Below are positions 1 through 6,662 of a stretch of DNA of 64,000 nucleotides, piece after piece. The stretch comes from Photobacterium salinisoli (GTDB lineage Bacteria > Pseudomonadota > Gammaproteobacteria > Enterobacterales > Vibrionaceae). The DNA lies in assembly GCF_003614885.1 (NCBI RefSeq), contig NZ_QZMS01000011.1, positions 1 to 64,000 on the forward strand, given 5' to 3'. The notes under the pieces were generated by a model. It did not search any database and had not been told where the DNA came from. It was given only the letters and a program-made list of their open reading frames with translations. The first letter of the stretch is position 1. Each line of letters opens with the position of its first letter. Made by a program: the position numbers and the translations under genes.

Positions 1-29
1 TTTATGGTAAATCAGCGTTATGGTTAAAT
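1..29. repeat. 29-bp direct repeat, copy 1
   Basis: Identical over 29 bases to 10494-10522. Each copy holds two near-identical direct blocks, TTATGGTAAAT and TTATGGTTAAAT, separated by CAGCG. This copy lies outside the dif-like site at 103, so it may belong to a further element upstream of the window. It starts at the window edge and may extend further left. Function unknown. Confidence 0.7.
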
Positions 30-102
30 GACGCGCTTTGCCAGCCAGGTAACCATAGAGAAGAGAGCAGAAGAGCTCTACATATAATCCTCGCTGCCCT
101 TT

Positions 103-130
103 ATTTAACATAATCTATGGACTCCGAAGT
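103..130. other. dif-like site A: intact XerD arm, degenerate XerC arm
   Basis: ATTTAACATAA (103-113) is a consensus XerD half-site, followed by the central hexamer TCTATG (114-119), identical to the central dif at 12298. The other arm (120-130) matches the XerC arm of that dif at only 5 of 11 positions. This is the hybrid expected where an element with its own poor arm has recombined into dif. Confidence 0.85.
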
Positions 131-142
131 TTCAGAAAATGA

Positions 143-168
143 CAAAAAGCCCCATATAACAGGGGCTT
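143..168 (-). terminator. Rho-independent terminator of the element 1 HTH gene
   Basis: AAGCCCC (147-153) and GGGGCTT (162-168) form a hairpin. On the minus strand it is followed by a T-run, so it ends the leftward HTH gene just before the dif-like site. Confidence 0.75.
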
Positions 169-201
169 AGATAGTATTAGTGAATTCTCATATTGAGAGG
201 G

Positions 202-462
202 TCAGGCGGCGTCTGAGCTGCTTTTTTTGAATTCTTCGCGCTTGTGCTTACGACGTTCTGCCATGTTAGACAGCATGACAATATCCAGGTCTAGCTCTAA
301 GTCAAAAGCAATCTTTTCTGCCAAATCTTCACCCATTGGCTTTCCATTTCTCCATCTAGAAACGGCCTGATGAGTAATACCCAGATATTTTGCAACAGCA
401 TAGTCGCTTTGAAGCAGCCTTACGCGCTTTAGCTCTTCTAAAAGTTGCAGTGTAGTAATCAT
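202..462 (-). CDS. HTH (Cro/CI-like) phage regulator, element 1
   Basis: An 86-residue protein with a helix-turn-helix at about residues 15-45 (a Tyr-Ala-Val-Ala-Lys helix, then a recognition helix containing HQAVSRWRNG). The C-terminus is basic and charged. It resembles the DUF3693 / XRE type of small phage regulators in vibrios. The start at 462 is chosen because a strong GGAGGTGG ribosome site sits just upstream; the open frame extends to 672 but without such a site. It is divergent from the replication genes, which suits a repressor. The same type of gene (22260) is at the outer end of element 2. Repressor function is inferred. Confidence 0.8.
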   Translation of the reverse strand: MITTLQLLEELKRVRLLQSDYAVAKYLGITHQAVSRWRNGKPMGEDLAEKIAFDLELDLDIVMLSNMAERRKHKREEFKKSSSDAA

Positions 463-567
463 TTTCCACCTCCTGAGCCAAGCATAAACCAGGTGACTGC
501 AGGGTGCACCATAGCAATTCTCAATTGCGTAGTATGTGTGTCTGGTTTTATAGTCACTTCCGTTGTT

Positions 568-640
568 CGCTCGCTTACAGAGATTGCAACGCGGTAGTTT
601 TAGGACACGTCCAGTCGTTACCGTGCTCTGTAAGTGAGCG
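568..640. repeat. 15-bp inverted repeat upstream of the element 1 early genes
   Basis: CGCTCGCTTACAGAG (568-582) and CTCTGTAAGTGAGCG (626-640) are inverted copies with one mismatch around a 43-base loop. They lie in the divergent promoter region between the HTH gene and the gene at 689. A smaller hairpin (CCGTC / GACGG, 641-655) follows. Could be an operator, an attenuator or a single-strand structure. Confidence 0.55.
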
Positions 641-688
641 CCGTCCCAGAGACGGGCAACACGGGCTAACAACTACAGGACTAGCGCT

Positions 689-1063
689 ATGCCAGAATCA
701 ATAAAAACACCTGCAAAAACAAAATTCCCGAAATGTGAGCCGTGTCAATCACGGCTTGCCTTCATTGAAGCTTACCGGGATATTCGTACCCTTTATAAAC
801 CTCTTGAATACCTCGGTGAAGACTCTCGACAGTCTGACGCAATTAAAACTTCAGTACATCGAATGATCAATTCTATGCCATACAAAAAGGCACGGTTTTA
901 TGATGCTGCAGCAGAGGCCAACCGCAACCAACGCTATTCAGTATTGTTTGAGGAAATGCATCTGAAATTAAGGGCAGCATTGCGTCTGTATAATGACATA
1001 GCCGTGAAAGGCATGATGCCAGAAACTGCACTCGCTCAGCGTGATGATGAGGCATTTCTCTAA
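689..1063 (+). CDS. Unknown early phage protein with CxxC motif, element 1
   Basis: A 124-residue soluble protein that I do not recognise. It has a lysine-rich N-terminus and one Cys-Glu-Pro-Cys pair (residues 16-19) that could form half of a metal site. Most of the rest looks alpha-helical and charged. Its stop codon directly precedes the start of the putative replication gene (TAA followed by ATG), so the two are probably translationally coupled and act in the same early step. No similar gene is visible in element 2. Function unknown. Confidence 0.65.
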   Translation: MPESIKTPAKTKFPKCEPCQSRLAFIEAYRDIRTLYKPLEYLGEDSRQSDAIKTSVHRMINSMPYKKARFYDAAAEANRNQRYSVLFEEMHLKLRAALRLYNDIAVKGMMPETALAQRDDEAFL

Positions 1064-1681
1064 ATGAGCATGTACGACCTGACCCAAAAGCAGCGTAAAG
1101 ACCGCCCGTTGGCGCGGTTGAACGCTGTTATTCTGGAAAAGGTCGCAAAGATGCCGTCCAGTTCGATCGCGTTTCTAACGTCAAACGGGCGGGGCATGCG
1201 CAAAAGCTTTGTCTCTGATATCTGCAAAGTCATGACCGTTCTGGTCAACGAAATGTGCATGCGCACACGCAAGGTCGGTGTTGCCACGAAAGACGGCTTT
1301 GCCTTGCGTTCCTGGGCACAGATTGCTGAAGATGCAGATCTTCCTGTGTGGCGTGTAAAGCAATGCGTGAATTACGCCAAGAAAAAGGGCTGGGTAACAT
1401 CAGTCCAGCCCCGCGAGAAGTACACAGGTAAAGATAACCAGGAAAAATGGCGCGGCCTGGCATCCATCAAGCGCGTTACAGAGCAGTATTTCAAAGACAT
1501 GAGCATTAATGAGCAGTACGAGGAGGCCAAGAAGGCCGCTAAAGACTGGCTGAAACGCTATGCTCGTCGCCTGGGCCGTCCGGTCAAGTACATTCAAACC
1601 CCAATTACGCTGTTACGCCGTCGCCGCAAGGAAGCGGCACAGGCGCAGCAGCACGCCCACACAGACCCCATACCCATTTAA
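1064..1681 (+). CDS. Putative replication initiator (winged-helix type), element 1
   Basis: A 205-residue basic protein. Residues about 85-130 look like a winged helix (a RSWAQIAEDADLP helix, then VWRVKQCVNYAKKKGWV), as in theta-type plasmid initiators. The C-terminus is very Arg/Lys-rich. No HUH or polymerase motif is present. It is followed by a terminator and then a region with a perfect DnaA box and strong hairpins, the usual layout of an initiator and its origin. It sits where element 2 instead has a rolling-circle Rep gene. Role inferred from fold and context; another DNA-binding role is possible. Confidence 0.5.
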   Translation: MSMYDLTQKQRKDRPLARLNAVILEKVAKMPSSSIAFLTSNGRGMRKSFVSDICKVMTVLVNEMCMRTRKVGVATKDGFALRSWAQIAEDADLPVWRVKQCVNYAKKKGWVTSVQPREKYTGKDNQEKWRGLASIKRVTEQYFKDMSINEQYEEAKKAAKDWLKRYARRLGRPVKYIQTPITLLRRRRKEAAQAQQHAHTDPIPI

Positions 1682-1698
1682 CCTGGCCTTTGCTTTAT

Positions 1699-1721
1699 GC
1701 CCCTTAACTGGGGCTTTTTTT
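1699..1721 (+). terminator. Rho-independent terminator after the putative initiator gene
   Basis: GCCCC, loop TTAACT, GGGGC, then seven T residues. It separates the early genes from the putative origin region. Confidence 0.85.
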
Positions 1722-2264
1722 GTTGTGCCTGTTAAATGGTGTGTGAGATACGTCACAATTAAAACGGATGTATGAATAATCCAGATCCAAAACGGATCCG
1801 AATCGCGATCCATTTCCTGGCTAAGCTGCTCATTAATCACACAATCTGTGGATAAGCCTGTGTGTTGTGATTTTTTACTACTCCTAGTTCTTACTACTAG
1901 TTGTCCGGCCTAGTATCTGGACTTCATAGTCTTCGACTAGAACGATGATGTTAAGGACAATAAGAAACTTATAACCTTATCCCCGCAATAACGGGGATAA
2001 ATGAGGCAACGGCGCTTCATGCTCGCAAGCGAGCTGGCGCCTCGGGGCACTTGATGCGTCTCTTTTGTCATTCGACAGCGTAGCCTGAGCTTTTGGCGGG
2101 CTCAGTGGAGAGGGTCGCTTCGCTCCGGCTTGACAGAAAGCGAAGGGCGATTCGAAATAGGGCTAATTTCTCAGCCTGTAAGCAACAGGGTTGATATTAA
2201 TGAAAATCTGACTAGTATGTCCACTGGACGTGTCCAAAACGTTATGAGCCTTTCAGGAGCGTTT
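1722..2264. other. Putative origin region of element 1 (non-coding, hairpin-rich)
   Basis: About 540 bases without a convincing gene. It holds a perfect DnaA box (1847-1855), an AT-rich stretch, several CTAG-containing blocks (about 1880-1945), a perfect 9-bp hairpin (1977-2000, TTATCCCCG / CGGGGATAA) and a nested cruciform (2011-2041, GGCGC..GCTCGC-AA-GCGAGC..GCGCC). The open frame from 2130 uses TTG and has no good ribosome site before 2265. An origin is inferred from the DnaA box plus the adjacent initiator-like gene. Confidence 0.5.
1847..1855 (-). promoter_or_regulatory. DnaA box
   Basis: TGTGGATAA, the exact complement of the consensus TTATCCACA. None was found in element 2. Confidence 0.65.
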
Positions 2265-2477
2265 ATGGACAACAAAGTTATATCAGAAAATTTAAAACTT
2301 CAGAGCGAGCACCTTTCTTTCCTGCAGGGAGAGTGCCAGCGTCATGCAAAGAAACTCGCCGCAAGACCCTTCATCAAAACATTCGAAAGCTTATTAGAGC
2401 TGGCAGAACTCCAGCATACCAACCAGTTGCAACTGCTGACGGTGTTATCCGGCCAGGCCGGGGGCACCAATGCTTGA
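2265..2477 (+). CDS. Small helical phage protein, element 1
   Basis: A 70-residue, probably coiled-coil protein (heptad-like Leu pattern, for example ESLLELAELQ). The start at 2265 is chosen because AGGAG lies 6 bases upstream; the frame is open from 2130 but has only a TTG start there. It begins the structural-gene operon. The 61-residue helical protein at 19703 holds a similar place in element 2. Function unknown. Confidence 0.6.
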   Translation: MDNKVISENLKLQSEHLSFLQGECQRHAKKLAARPFIKTFESLLELAELQHTNQLQLLTVLSGQAGGTNA

Positions 2478-2583
2478 ATCTTGGCTAACAAATGACTTTC
2501 GGGATGTAGTTCTTATCGCTGCATTCTTCGGTTCGTTTTGCGGCAGCATTATTTCAGGTTTTATTTTTAAGGGGGCGGAATGA
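2470..2583 (+). CDS. 37-residue single-span membrane peptide, element 1
   Basis: A short frame overlapping the preceding gene by 8 bases and the next by an ATGA overlap. One hydrophobic stretch (residues about 13-34: VVLIAAFFGSF and following) and a short charged end. Such mini membrane proteins are typical of phages with an internal lipid layer. Coding is supported by the overlaps, not by recognised similarity. Confidence 0.55.
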   Translation: MLESWLTNDFRDVVLIAAFFGSFCGSIISGFIFKGAE

Positions 2584-2807
2584 GCATTGAAATTGTGACC
2601 CCTGAAAATCGTCTGAAAGTTATTGCTGTGATGGCAAAGGATGTTTTCGAAGATATTTACTCGGGCAAATACAACACAATTGGTCGTCCTAATATCACCA
2701 GTATTCAACATGCTGCGTCACTGCCTGCTGAAGATTGGGAACATGCCATTGATGAATTTCGCGTTTTTTTAGAGCGATACGACCAGATTGTTGGAGAATG
2801 CCAATGA
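2580..2807 (+). CDS. Unknown 75-residue phage protein, element 1
   Basis: A soluble, acidic protein of unknown function, overlapped at both ends by its neighbours (ATGA at 2580; TGA shared with the ATG at 2804). Aromatic and acidic residues dominate the second half. No motif recognised. Confidence 0.6.
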   Translation: MSIEIVTPENRLKVIAVMAKDVFEDIYSGKYNTIGRPNITSIQHAASLPAEDWEHAIDEFRVFLERYDQIVGECQ

Positions 2808-3226
2808 GTGATCCGAATGTTTTAGGTTACATCGTATGCCAGACCTGCAAAGAACCTAAGGCCATCAAACAAGGTACGGGCAAGCGTTCTCGGTTTGTGC
2901 ATGGTCGATGCTCATGTGGGCCGGATATGCGTACAGGGACGGCAGCACAGGTCGAAATGAAAGCGCATTTGCCTCTGGAAGAGGTTCAGGCGCAATTATT
3001 GGCAATGAATACGGTATCTGAGCCAAAAGACGAACCCAATCTAACCCCATCCGAACCTGAATCGTTGATCGAACCGGAAACCAAACCAAAGCCCATCGAA
3101 GGGGAAGTAATTCCCAAAAATGAACCGGAACCAAAGTCAATGAGCGAGACGGCGTGCGTTGGCGTGGGAGCGGTTTTAGGGTTGCTTTTAGGCTATGCAA
3201 TAAAAACGGCGAGGGCTGCACTGTGA
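2804..3226 (+). CDS. Zinc-ribbon protein with C-terminal membrane span, element 1
   Basis: 140 residues from the ATG at 2804, which overlaps the previous stop; an ATG two codons earlier is also possible. The N-terminal part has CQTC and CSCG pairs about 20 residues apart, a zinc ribbon. A long Pro/Glu/Lys-rich linker follows, then a hydrophobic segment (GAVLGLLLGYAI) near the C-terminus. The layout suggests a protein anchored in the virion membrane with a flexible external part. The 78-residue protein at 19474 in element 2 stands in a similar place. Function unknown. Confidence 0.6.
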   Translation: MSDPNVLGYIVCQTCKEPKAIKQGTGKRSRFVHGRCSCGPDMRTGTAAQVEMKAHLPLEEVQAQLLAMNTVSEPKDEPNLTPSEPESLIEPETKPKPIEGEVIPKNEPEPKSMSETACVGVGAVLGLLLGYAIKTARAAL

Positions 3227-3696
3227 GTGATGTATTAGAGCATGAAGGCGAACTATTAGGGGTTGAAACTCATAGCGAGGCCGACGAAAAGGCGCTGCTG
3301 GGTTCCTTGGGTGATGATCAGGATTTCGACCCGTCCGGTATCACTGCAGATGAATCGGTATCTGATGCAATGATGCTGGAGTTCGCCGCCGCTGAAGCTG
3401 TGATGTGGTTGGGTGTCGGTGAACTGTTCCTGCAGGAAATGGTTCACCCTGATTTCCATTTCAATGAAGAACTGGCCGAGAAGTTCGGCAAGAAAGCCGC
3501 ACCGCTGATGATGAAATATGGTGGCGAGCTTCCGCCCTGGCTAAAAGAGTACAAGGAAGAAATTGGTTTTGCTGCAGCTGCTGGCGCGCTTGGGTTTATG
3601 TCCTGGCGCCAGATTAAGGCATTGAAAGCGGAAGATGTGGAAAAAGACAAATCGGATAAACCCGAAACAGATACGGAAAAAAGCGAAGCAGCTTAA
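3223..3696 (+). CDS. Acidic phage protein with membrane segment, element 1
   Basis: A 157-residue protein starting at a GTG that overlaps the previous stop (GTGA). N-terminal half very acidic; residues about 120-135 form a hydrophobic segment (IGFAAAAGALGFM); the tail is rich in Lys/Glu/Asp. It lies immediately before the packaging ATPase, as does the 155-residue acidic protein at 18973 in element 2, so the two are probably counterparts. Role unknown; a membrane partner of packaging is possible. Confidence 0.55.
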   Translation: MSDVLEHEGELLGVETHSEADEKALLGSLGDDQDFDPSGITADESVSDAMMLEFAAAEAVMWLGVGELFLQEMVHPDFHFNEELAEKFGKKAAPLMMKYGGELPPWLKEYKEEIGFAAAAGALGFMSWRQIKALKAEDVEKDKSDKPETDTEKSEAA

Positions 3697-3715
3697 CTAC
3701 CCATTTCATTTTATT

Positions 3716-3745
3716 AAGCCGTTCACAAGAGCGGCTTTTATTTTT
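3716..3745 (+). terminator. Rho-independent terminator before the ATPase gene
   Basis: AAGCCG (3716-3721) pairs with CGGCTT (3732-3737), followed by a T-rich tract. Confidence 0.65.
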
Positions 3746-3776
3746 CCCAATTCAAACCAAATAAAGGGAATGATAA

Positions 3777-4436
3777 ATGCAACCTATTAACCCAAATAAC
3801 GAACTAAAGAACCATCATACTTTTGCTGTCGGCATGCCCGGCAGCGGTAAAACCAGTGCAGCTAAAAAGCTCTTCGTGAAAGCGACTGACCAGGTCGCGA
3901 TATTTGATCCCGTTGGGGATTACTCAGGCATGCTGGCAGGCCGAAAAGTCCGATCATACTCCAAGCTCAAGGACTTTGCCGCTGCATTGCTGGCTGGCCG
4001 CAAAACCCGTCAGGGTTTCAAAATTGCCTGGCAGCCCAGGCACGAAACGTCTGCAGATGATTTTGACCAGTTCTGCCGTGTTGTCTGGGCTGTAGGCGAT
4101 GGCAAACACCCAAAACCGTTAAAAATTATCTGTGAAGAGGTGGCGGAACACTCGTTAGGGGCAGGTAAAGCCGTTGGTTACCATGGCAAAATTTTGCGGG
4201 TTGGTCGTAAGTTCAACTTGCACACCATTAATCTGTTTCAGCGAGGCCAGGAGGTCAGTAAAACCATTATTGATAACTGTCGTTTTGCATGTGTCATGAT
4301 GCAAAAAACAAATGCCAGTGCGCAGTATTTAGAAAATATGACCGGAATATCGGCAAAGGAGATAAACAATCTGGAGCCATTGGATTATTTATTACAAGAC
4401 GGAAGGACATATAAAAAAGGCAAAATACGCTGGTAA
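3777..4436 (+). CDS. Genome-packaging ATPase (FtsK/HerA type), element 1
   Basis: A 219-residue P-loop ATPase. Walker A is GMPGSGKT (residues 19-26). A hydrophobic strand ending in two glutamates (KIICEE, about 116-121) is the Walker B region. The C-terminal part has a conserved LEPLDYLL-like segment that also occurs in the ATPase of element 2 (LKPLDYV). Known: PM2 P9 and PRD1 P9 are membrane-associated ATPases of this family that translocate DNA into a preformed capsid at a special vertex. The size is typical. It is flanked by terminators on both sides, so it has its own transcript or is attenuated. Confidence 0.85.
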   Translation: MQPINPNNELKNHHTFAVGMPGSGKTSAAKKLFVKATDQVAIFDPVGDYSGMLAGRKVRSYSKLKDFAAALLAGRKTRQGFKIAWQPRHETSADDFDQFCRVVWAVGDGKHPKPLKIICEEVAEHSLGAGKAVGYHGKILRVGRKFNLHTINLFQRGQEVSKTIIDNCRFACVMMQKTNASAQYLENMTGISAKEINNLEPLDYLLQDGRTYKKGKIRW

Positions 4437-4517
4437 ATTTGAACCAAGTCAAATTTATTGTAAACCCGATTCACAATAGCGTTAGGTATCTAACCAAATC
4501 TTTGTTCTGTAATAAGA

Positions 4518-4552
4518 GCCGACTTGATAACCGATATCAGTCGGTTTTTTTA
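4518..4552 (+). terminator. Rho-independent terminator after the ATPase gene
   Basis: A long stem (CCGAC..TGATA pairing with TATCA..GTCGG, one bulged base) followed by seven T residues. Confidence 0.85.
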
Positions 4553-4571
4553 TTTCTAATGGAGATTGGTC

Positions 4572-4685
4572 ATGAATGCAAAAAATAAAGGTTACCTGGT
4601 AACTGCGGTAATCGCGCTTATGGTTGCTGCGGGTGTGGTCTGGGCGTCGAACAATGTTGACGCGGTAGAAAACGCGATCGGTTAA
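4572..4685 (+). CDS. 37-residue membrane micro-ORF ahead of the capsid gene, element 1
   Basis: A small peptide with a positive N-terminus (NAKNKG), one span (residues about 9-25, YLVTAVIALMVAAGVVW) and a short polar tail. GGAG lies 7 bases upstream. Element 2 has a 30-residue membrane peptide in the same position, directly before its capsid gene (18107-18199). Conserved position argues for a real structural or scaffolding peptide of the virion membrane. Not recognisable by sequence alone. Confidence 0.65.
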   Translation: MNAKNKGYLVTAVIALMVAAGVVWASNNVDAVENAIG

Positions 4686-4728
4686 CCGTTCGGTTGACTG
4701 TCCTTTGGTAAATCAGAGAGAAGAAATT

Positions 4729-5586
4729 ATGGAAACTAACCTGATGAATACCATCTTCGCACCGCGTCCAAAAGAATTGGATCCGGTTGAAGGTGTGAAC
4801 TGGGGAAACCGTTGTTCCCTGCGTATCGTGTCCGGCCCTACCTATCACGATATCGAACTGGTGACCAATATCACCAACCCTGCAGATATTGAACGCGTTG
4901 AAGTGACCCTGAACGGTAGCCCGATCATTAGCTGTTCCGGTGAAGCGCTGGAAATGATGCAACTGCACCGTAAGAACTACGTTCAAGACGGCCGTTACGT
5001 GATCTCGTTTGGTGATGCGACCCTGCGCACCAAAGCGGGTGTACGTATGTCTGACCTGGTGACGCTGCCTGGTGAAATCTGGTTTGTCTATATCCAGCTG
5101 AAAGAAACCCCGTCAGCCTCAGCGCCAACCATTCCAACTATTCGTGCTCGTGCGCATGTTCTGCCGGCACAATCAGAGCGCTTTTACATGCCTCGTATCA
5201 AGCAGTTGACCTGGCATGCTGCTGCAGCTGGTCGTACGCCGTTTGATTACCCTGAACGCTCCCCGTTCATCAACATTCGCCGCATCCATATGAGCGATCC
5301 AACGGACAGCATTGACCGTGTTCGCGTCATTCGTGACAACGTGGAAGAGCTGAATGTCCGCCGCGCAGATAACGACTTTGACTTACTGGTTGCCAAAAAG
5401 GATCCCATTCCCGGCTGGTTATCACTCAACTTCATCCGTTACGGATTCGGCGCGGAAGGTGTGCTGAATACGGCCGCACGTTCACAACTGCAATTTGAGC
5501 TGGATAAGTCTGCCCCTGGCAGTATTCCTGTTCTGATTGAGTTCGTAGAGCAGGTGAAGCCGTTTCCGTCTCAGGTAGCAGCCTGA
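4729..5586 (+). CDS. Major capsid protein (double jelly-roll, PM2 P2-like), element 1
   Basis: A 285-residue, beta-rich protein without signal peptide or membrane segment, with an N-terminal half and a C-terminal half of similar size, as expected for two jelly rolls. I assign it to the P2-type capsid family from its pattern (N-terminal segment, then VxLNG-like strands, a mid-protein MPRIKQLTW-like strand) and its place after the ATPase. The start at 4729 has AGAGAGAA upstream; the frame is open a few codons further to a TTG. Known: trimers of such proteins form the icosahedral shell over the internal membrane. The other copy is at 17298. Confidence 0.8.
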   Translation: METNLMNTIFAPRPKELDPVEGVNWGNRCSLRIVSGPTYHDIELVTNITNPADIERVEVTLNGSPIISCSGEALEMMQLHRKNYVQDGRYVISFGDATLRTKAGVRMSDLVTLPGEIWFVYIQLKETPSASAPTIPTIRARAHVLPAQSERFYMPRIKQLTWHAAAAGRTPFDYPERSPFINIRRIHMSDPTDSIDRVRVIRDNVEELNVRRADNDFDLLVAKKDPIPGWLSLNFIRYGFGAEGVLNTAARSQLQFELDKSAPGSIPVLIEFVEQVKPFPSQVAA

Positions 5587-5599
5587 TAAGGGGGTGACA

Positions 5600-5887
5600 A
5601 TGTCACTTTGGGATAACTTCGGTGAATCGCTGGGTGGTGTGTGGGATTCGGTGAGCAGTGGAGCAGGTCAGATTTTCGATGCAGTGGTTGACTCAGAGGT
5701 TGATCGCGTTAAATCCGCTGACCCTGCCTCAAACCGACCTAAAACCGATGCAGCGCAGCAGCCAGGCGGCCAGCCCATACCAACACAGTCACAAGGCTTT
5801 GTTGTTGATAACAAGACTCTGATGATTGGCGGCGGTATCGCTGCTGTGTTGCTGATTGGGCTGGTTGCCGTCATGGGGAGGCGTTGA
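5600..5887 (+). CDS. C-terminally anchored virion membrane protein, element 1
   Basis: 95 residues from the ATG at 5600, which has AAGGGGGTG upstream. The N-terminal part is amphipathic (WDNFGESLGGVWDSVSSG), followed by a Pro/Gln-rich linker, then one membrane span (GGGIAAVLLIGLVAVM) and Arg-Arg end. The protein at 17001 has the same build and place in element 2 (Gln/Pro-rich linker, then a C-terminal span). Probably a structural protein joining capsid and membrane. Role inferred. Confidence 0.65.
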   Translation: MSLWDNFGESLGGVWDSVSSGAGQIFDAVVDSEVDRVKSADPASNRPKTDAAQQPGGQPIPTQSQGFVVDNKTLMIGGGIAAVLLIGLVAVMGRR

Positions 5888-5888
5888 T

Positions 5889-6044
5889 ATGCCTATTTTG
5901 TTATATCCGGTAGTGGGGGCCATTGCCGGATTCATCGGCGGATTTTTTACAGGCAGCTCAGTAGGCGATGCCGTGATTTGGGCTGTTGCGCTGGTTGTGG
6001 CGTGGTTCGTCTGGACACGGTTCTTTGCGGGAGGTGGTAAATGA
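5889..6044 (+). CDS. 51-residue two-span membrane protein, element 1
   Basis: Small protein with two hydrophobic segments (PVVGAIAGFIGGFF and AVIWAVALVVAWFVW). GGAGG is placed just upstream of the ATG at 5889, and the stop overlaps the next start. Likely a virion membrane protein. No clear counterpart in element 2. Confidence 0.6.
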   Translation: MPILLYPVVGAIAGFIGGFFTGSSVGDAVIWAVALVVAWFVWTRFFAGGGK

Positions 6045-6235
6045 TCCCGCAAATCCCTGGCATTTCAAACACAGGTCAAATGCCAATTGACCTCAGCGCA
6101 GGGCCGTCTAACGCCTCGGGCTACCAGAACGGCACATTCCGCACGGGTAACATCTCGTTTGGCAATGGTGGTGTGCCGTGGTGGGTTGTGCTGCTCCTGG
6201 CAGGCGGCACGTTGTACTGGCTAACCAGCAAATAG
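6041..6235 (+). CDS. 64-residue C-terminally anchored membrane protein, element 1
   Basis: Gly/Asn/Ser/Pro-rich N-terminal part (residues 1-44), then a span starting PWWVVLLLAGGTLYWL. The protein at 16741 in element 2 has the same build: Gly/Pro-rich part, PPWMWLGIAAIVVF span, short basic end. The two are likely counterparts and structural. ATGA overlap with the previous gene. Confidence 0.65.
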   Translation: MIPQIPGISNTGQMPIDLSAGPSNASGYQNGTFRTGNISFGNGGVPWWVVLLLAGGTLYWLTSK

Positions 6236-6246
6236 GGGGGAGACGT

Positions 6247-6660
6247 ATGTTTAATGTCATTCATGCTGATAACCCGTCTGTTGCTGAGCATTTAGAGCGG
6301 CTGCGTGCCGCTTTTGCGGCCATCGATGACCGTGAGCAGCAATATAACGAAATGGTTCAAGGCATCCAGTCTGGTGATATCAGCCTGTATCACCTGAAAG
6401 CTGAGGGTGTTGATTTGTCTCTGGCTGGCGAGATTGACGGGCCTGAATATTTCATCTGGGCGGTTGCGGGTAAAGGGCTGAAAGCCGGTATTGAAGAGCT
6501 GGCACTGCGAGTGAAAGAAATCGGGCTGGATTCCATTACCTGTGCCACTGGCTCCCGTTCTGCGGCCCGCTTGTATCGTCAACGACTCGGAGCGGTAACG
6601 ACCCGCCGTGAGTTTTTGGATAGTGGCGGGTTTGTTACCTGGCACAGACTGGAGGTGTAA
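6247..6660 (+). CDS. Unknown 137-residue soluble protein, possibly GNAT-like, element 1
   Basis: The start at 6247 follows a GGGGGGAG ribosome site. The C-terminal half (KGLKAGIEEL..., ...SAARLYRQRLGAV) resembles the last helix-strand part of acetyltransferase (GNAT) folds, but the acetyl-CoA binding loop is not evident. No membrane segment. It has no counterpart in element 2, where the neighbouring genes are directly adjacent. Could be host-interaction cargo within the structural operon, or a virion protein. Function uncertain. Confidence 0.5.
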   Translation: MFNVIHADNPSVAEHLERLRAAFAAIDDREQQYNEMVQGIQSGDISLYHLKAEGVDLSLAGEIDGPEYFIWAVAGKGLKAGIEELALRVKEIGLDSITCATGSRSAARLYRQRLGAVTTRREFLDSGGFVTWHRLEV

Positions 6661-6662
6661 CC

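Noticed and set aside
504..704. 66-codon frame in the divergent region upstream of 689
   Set aside because: No ribosome site; overlaps the inverted repeat and the start of the real gene at 689.
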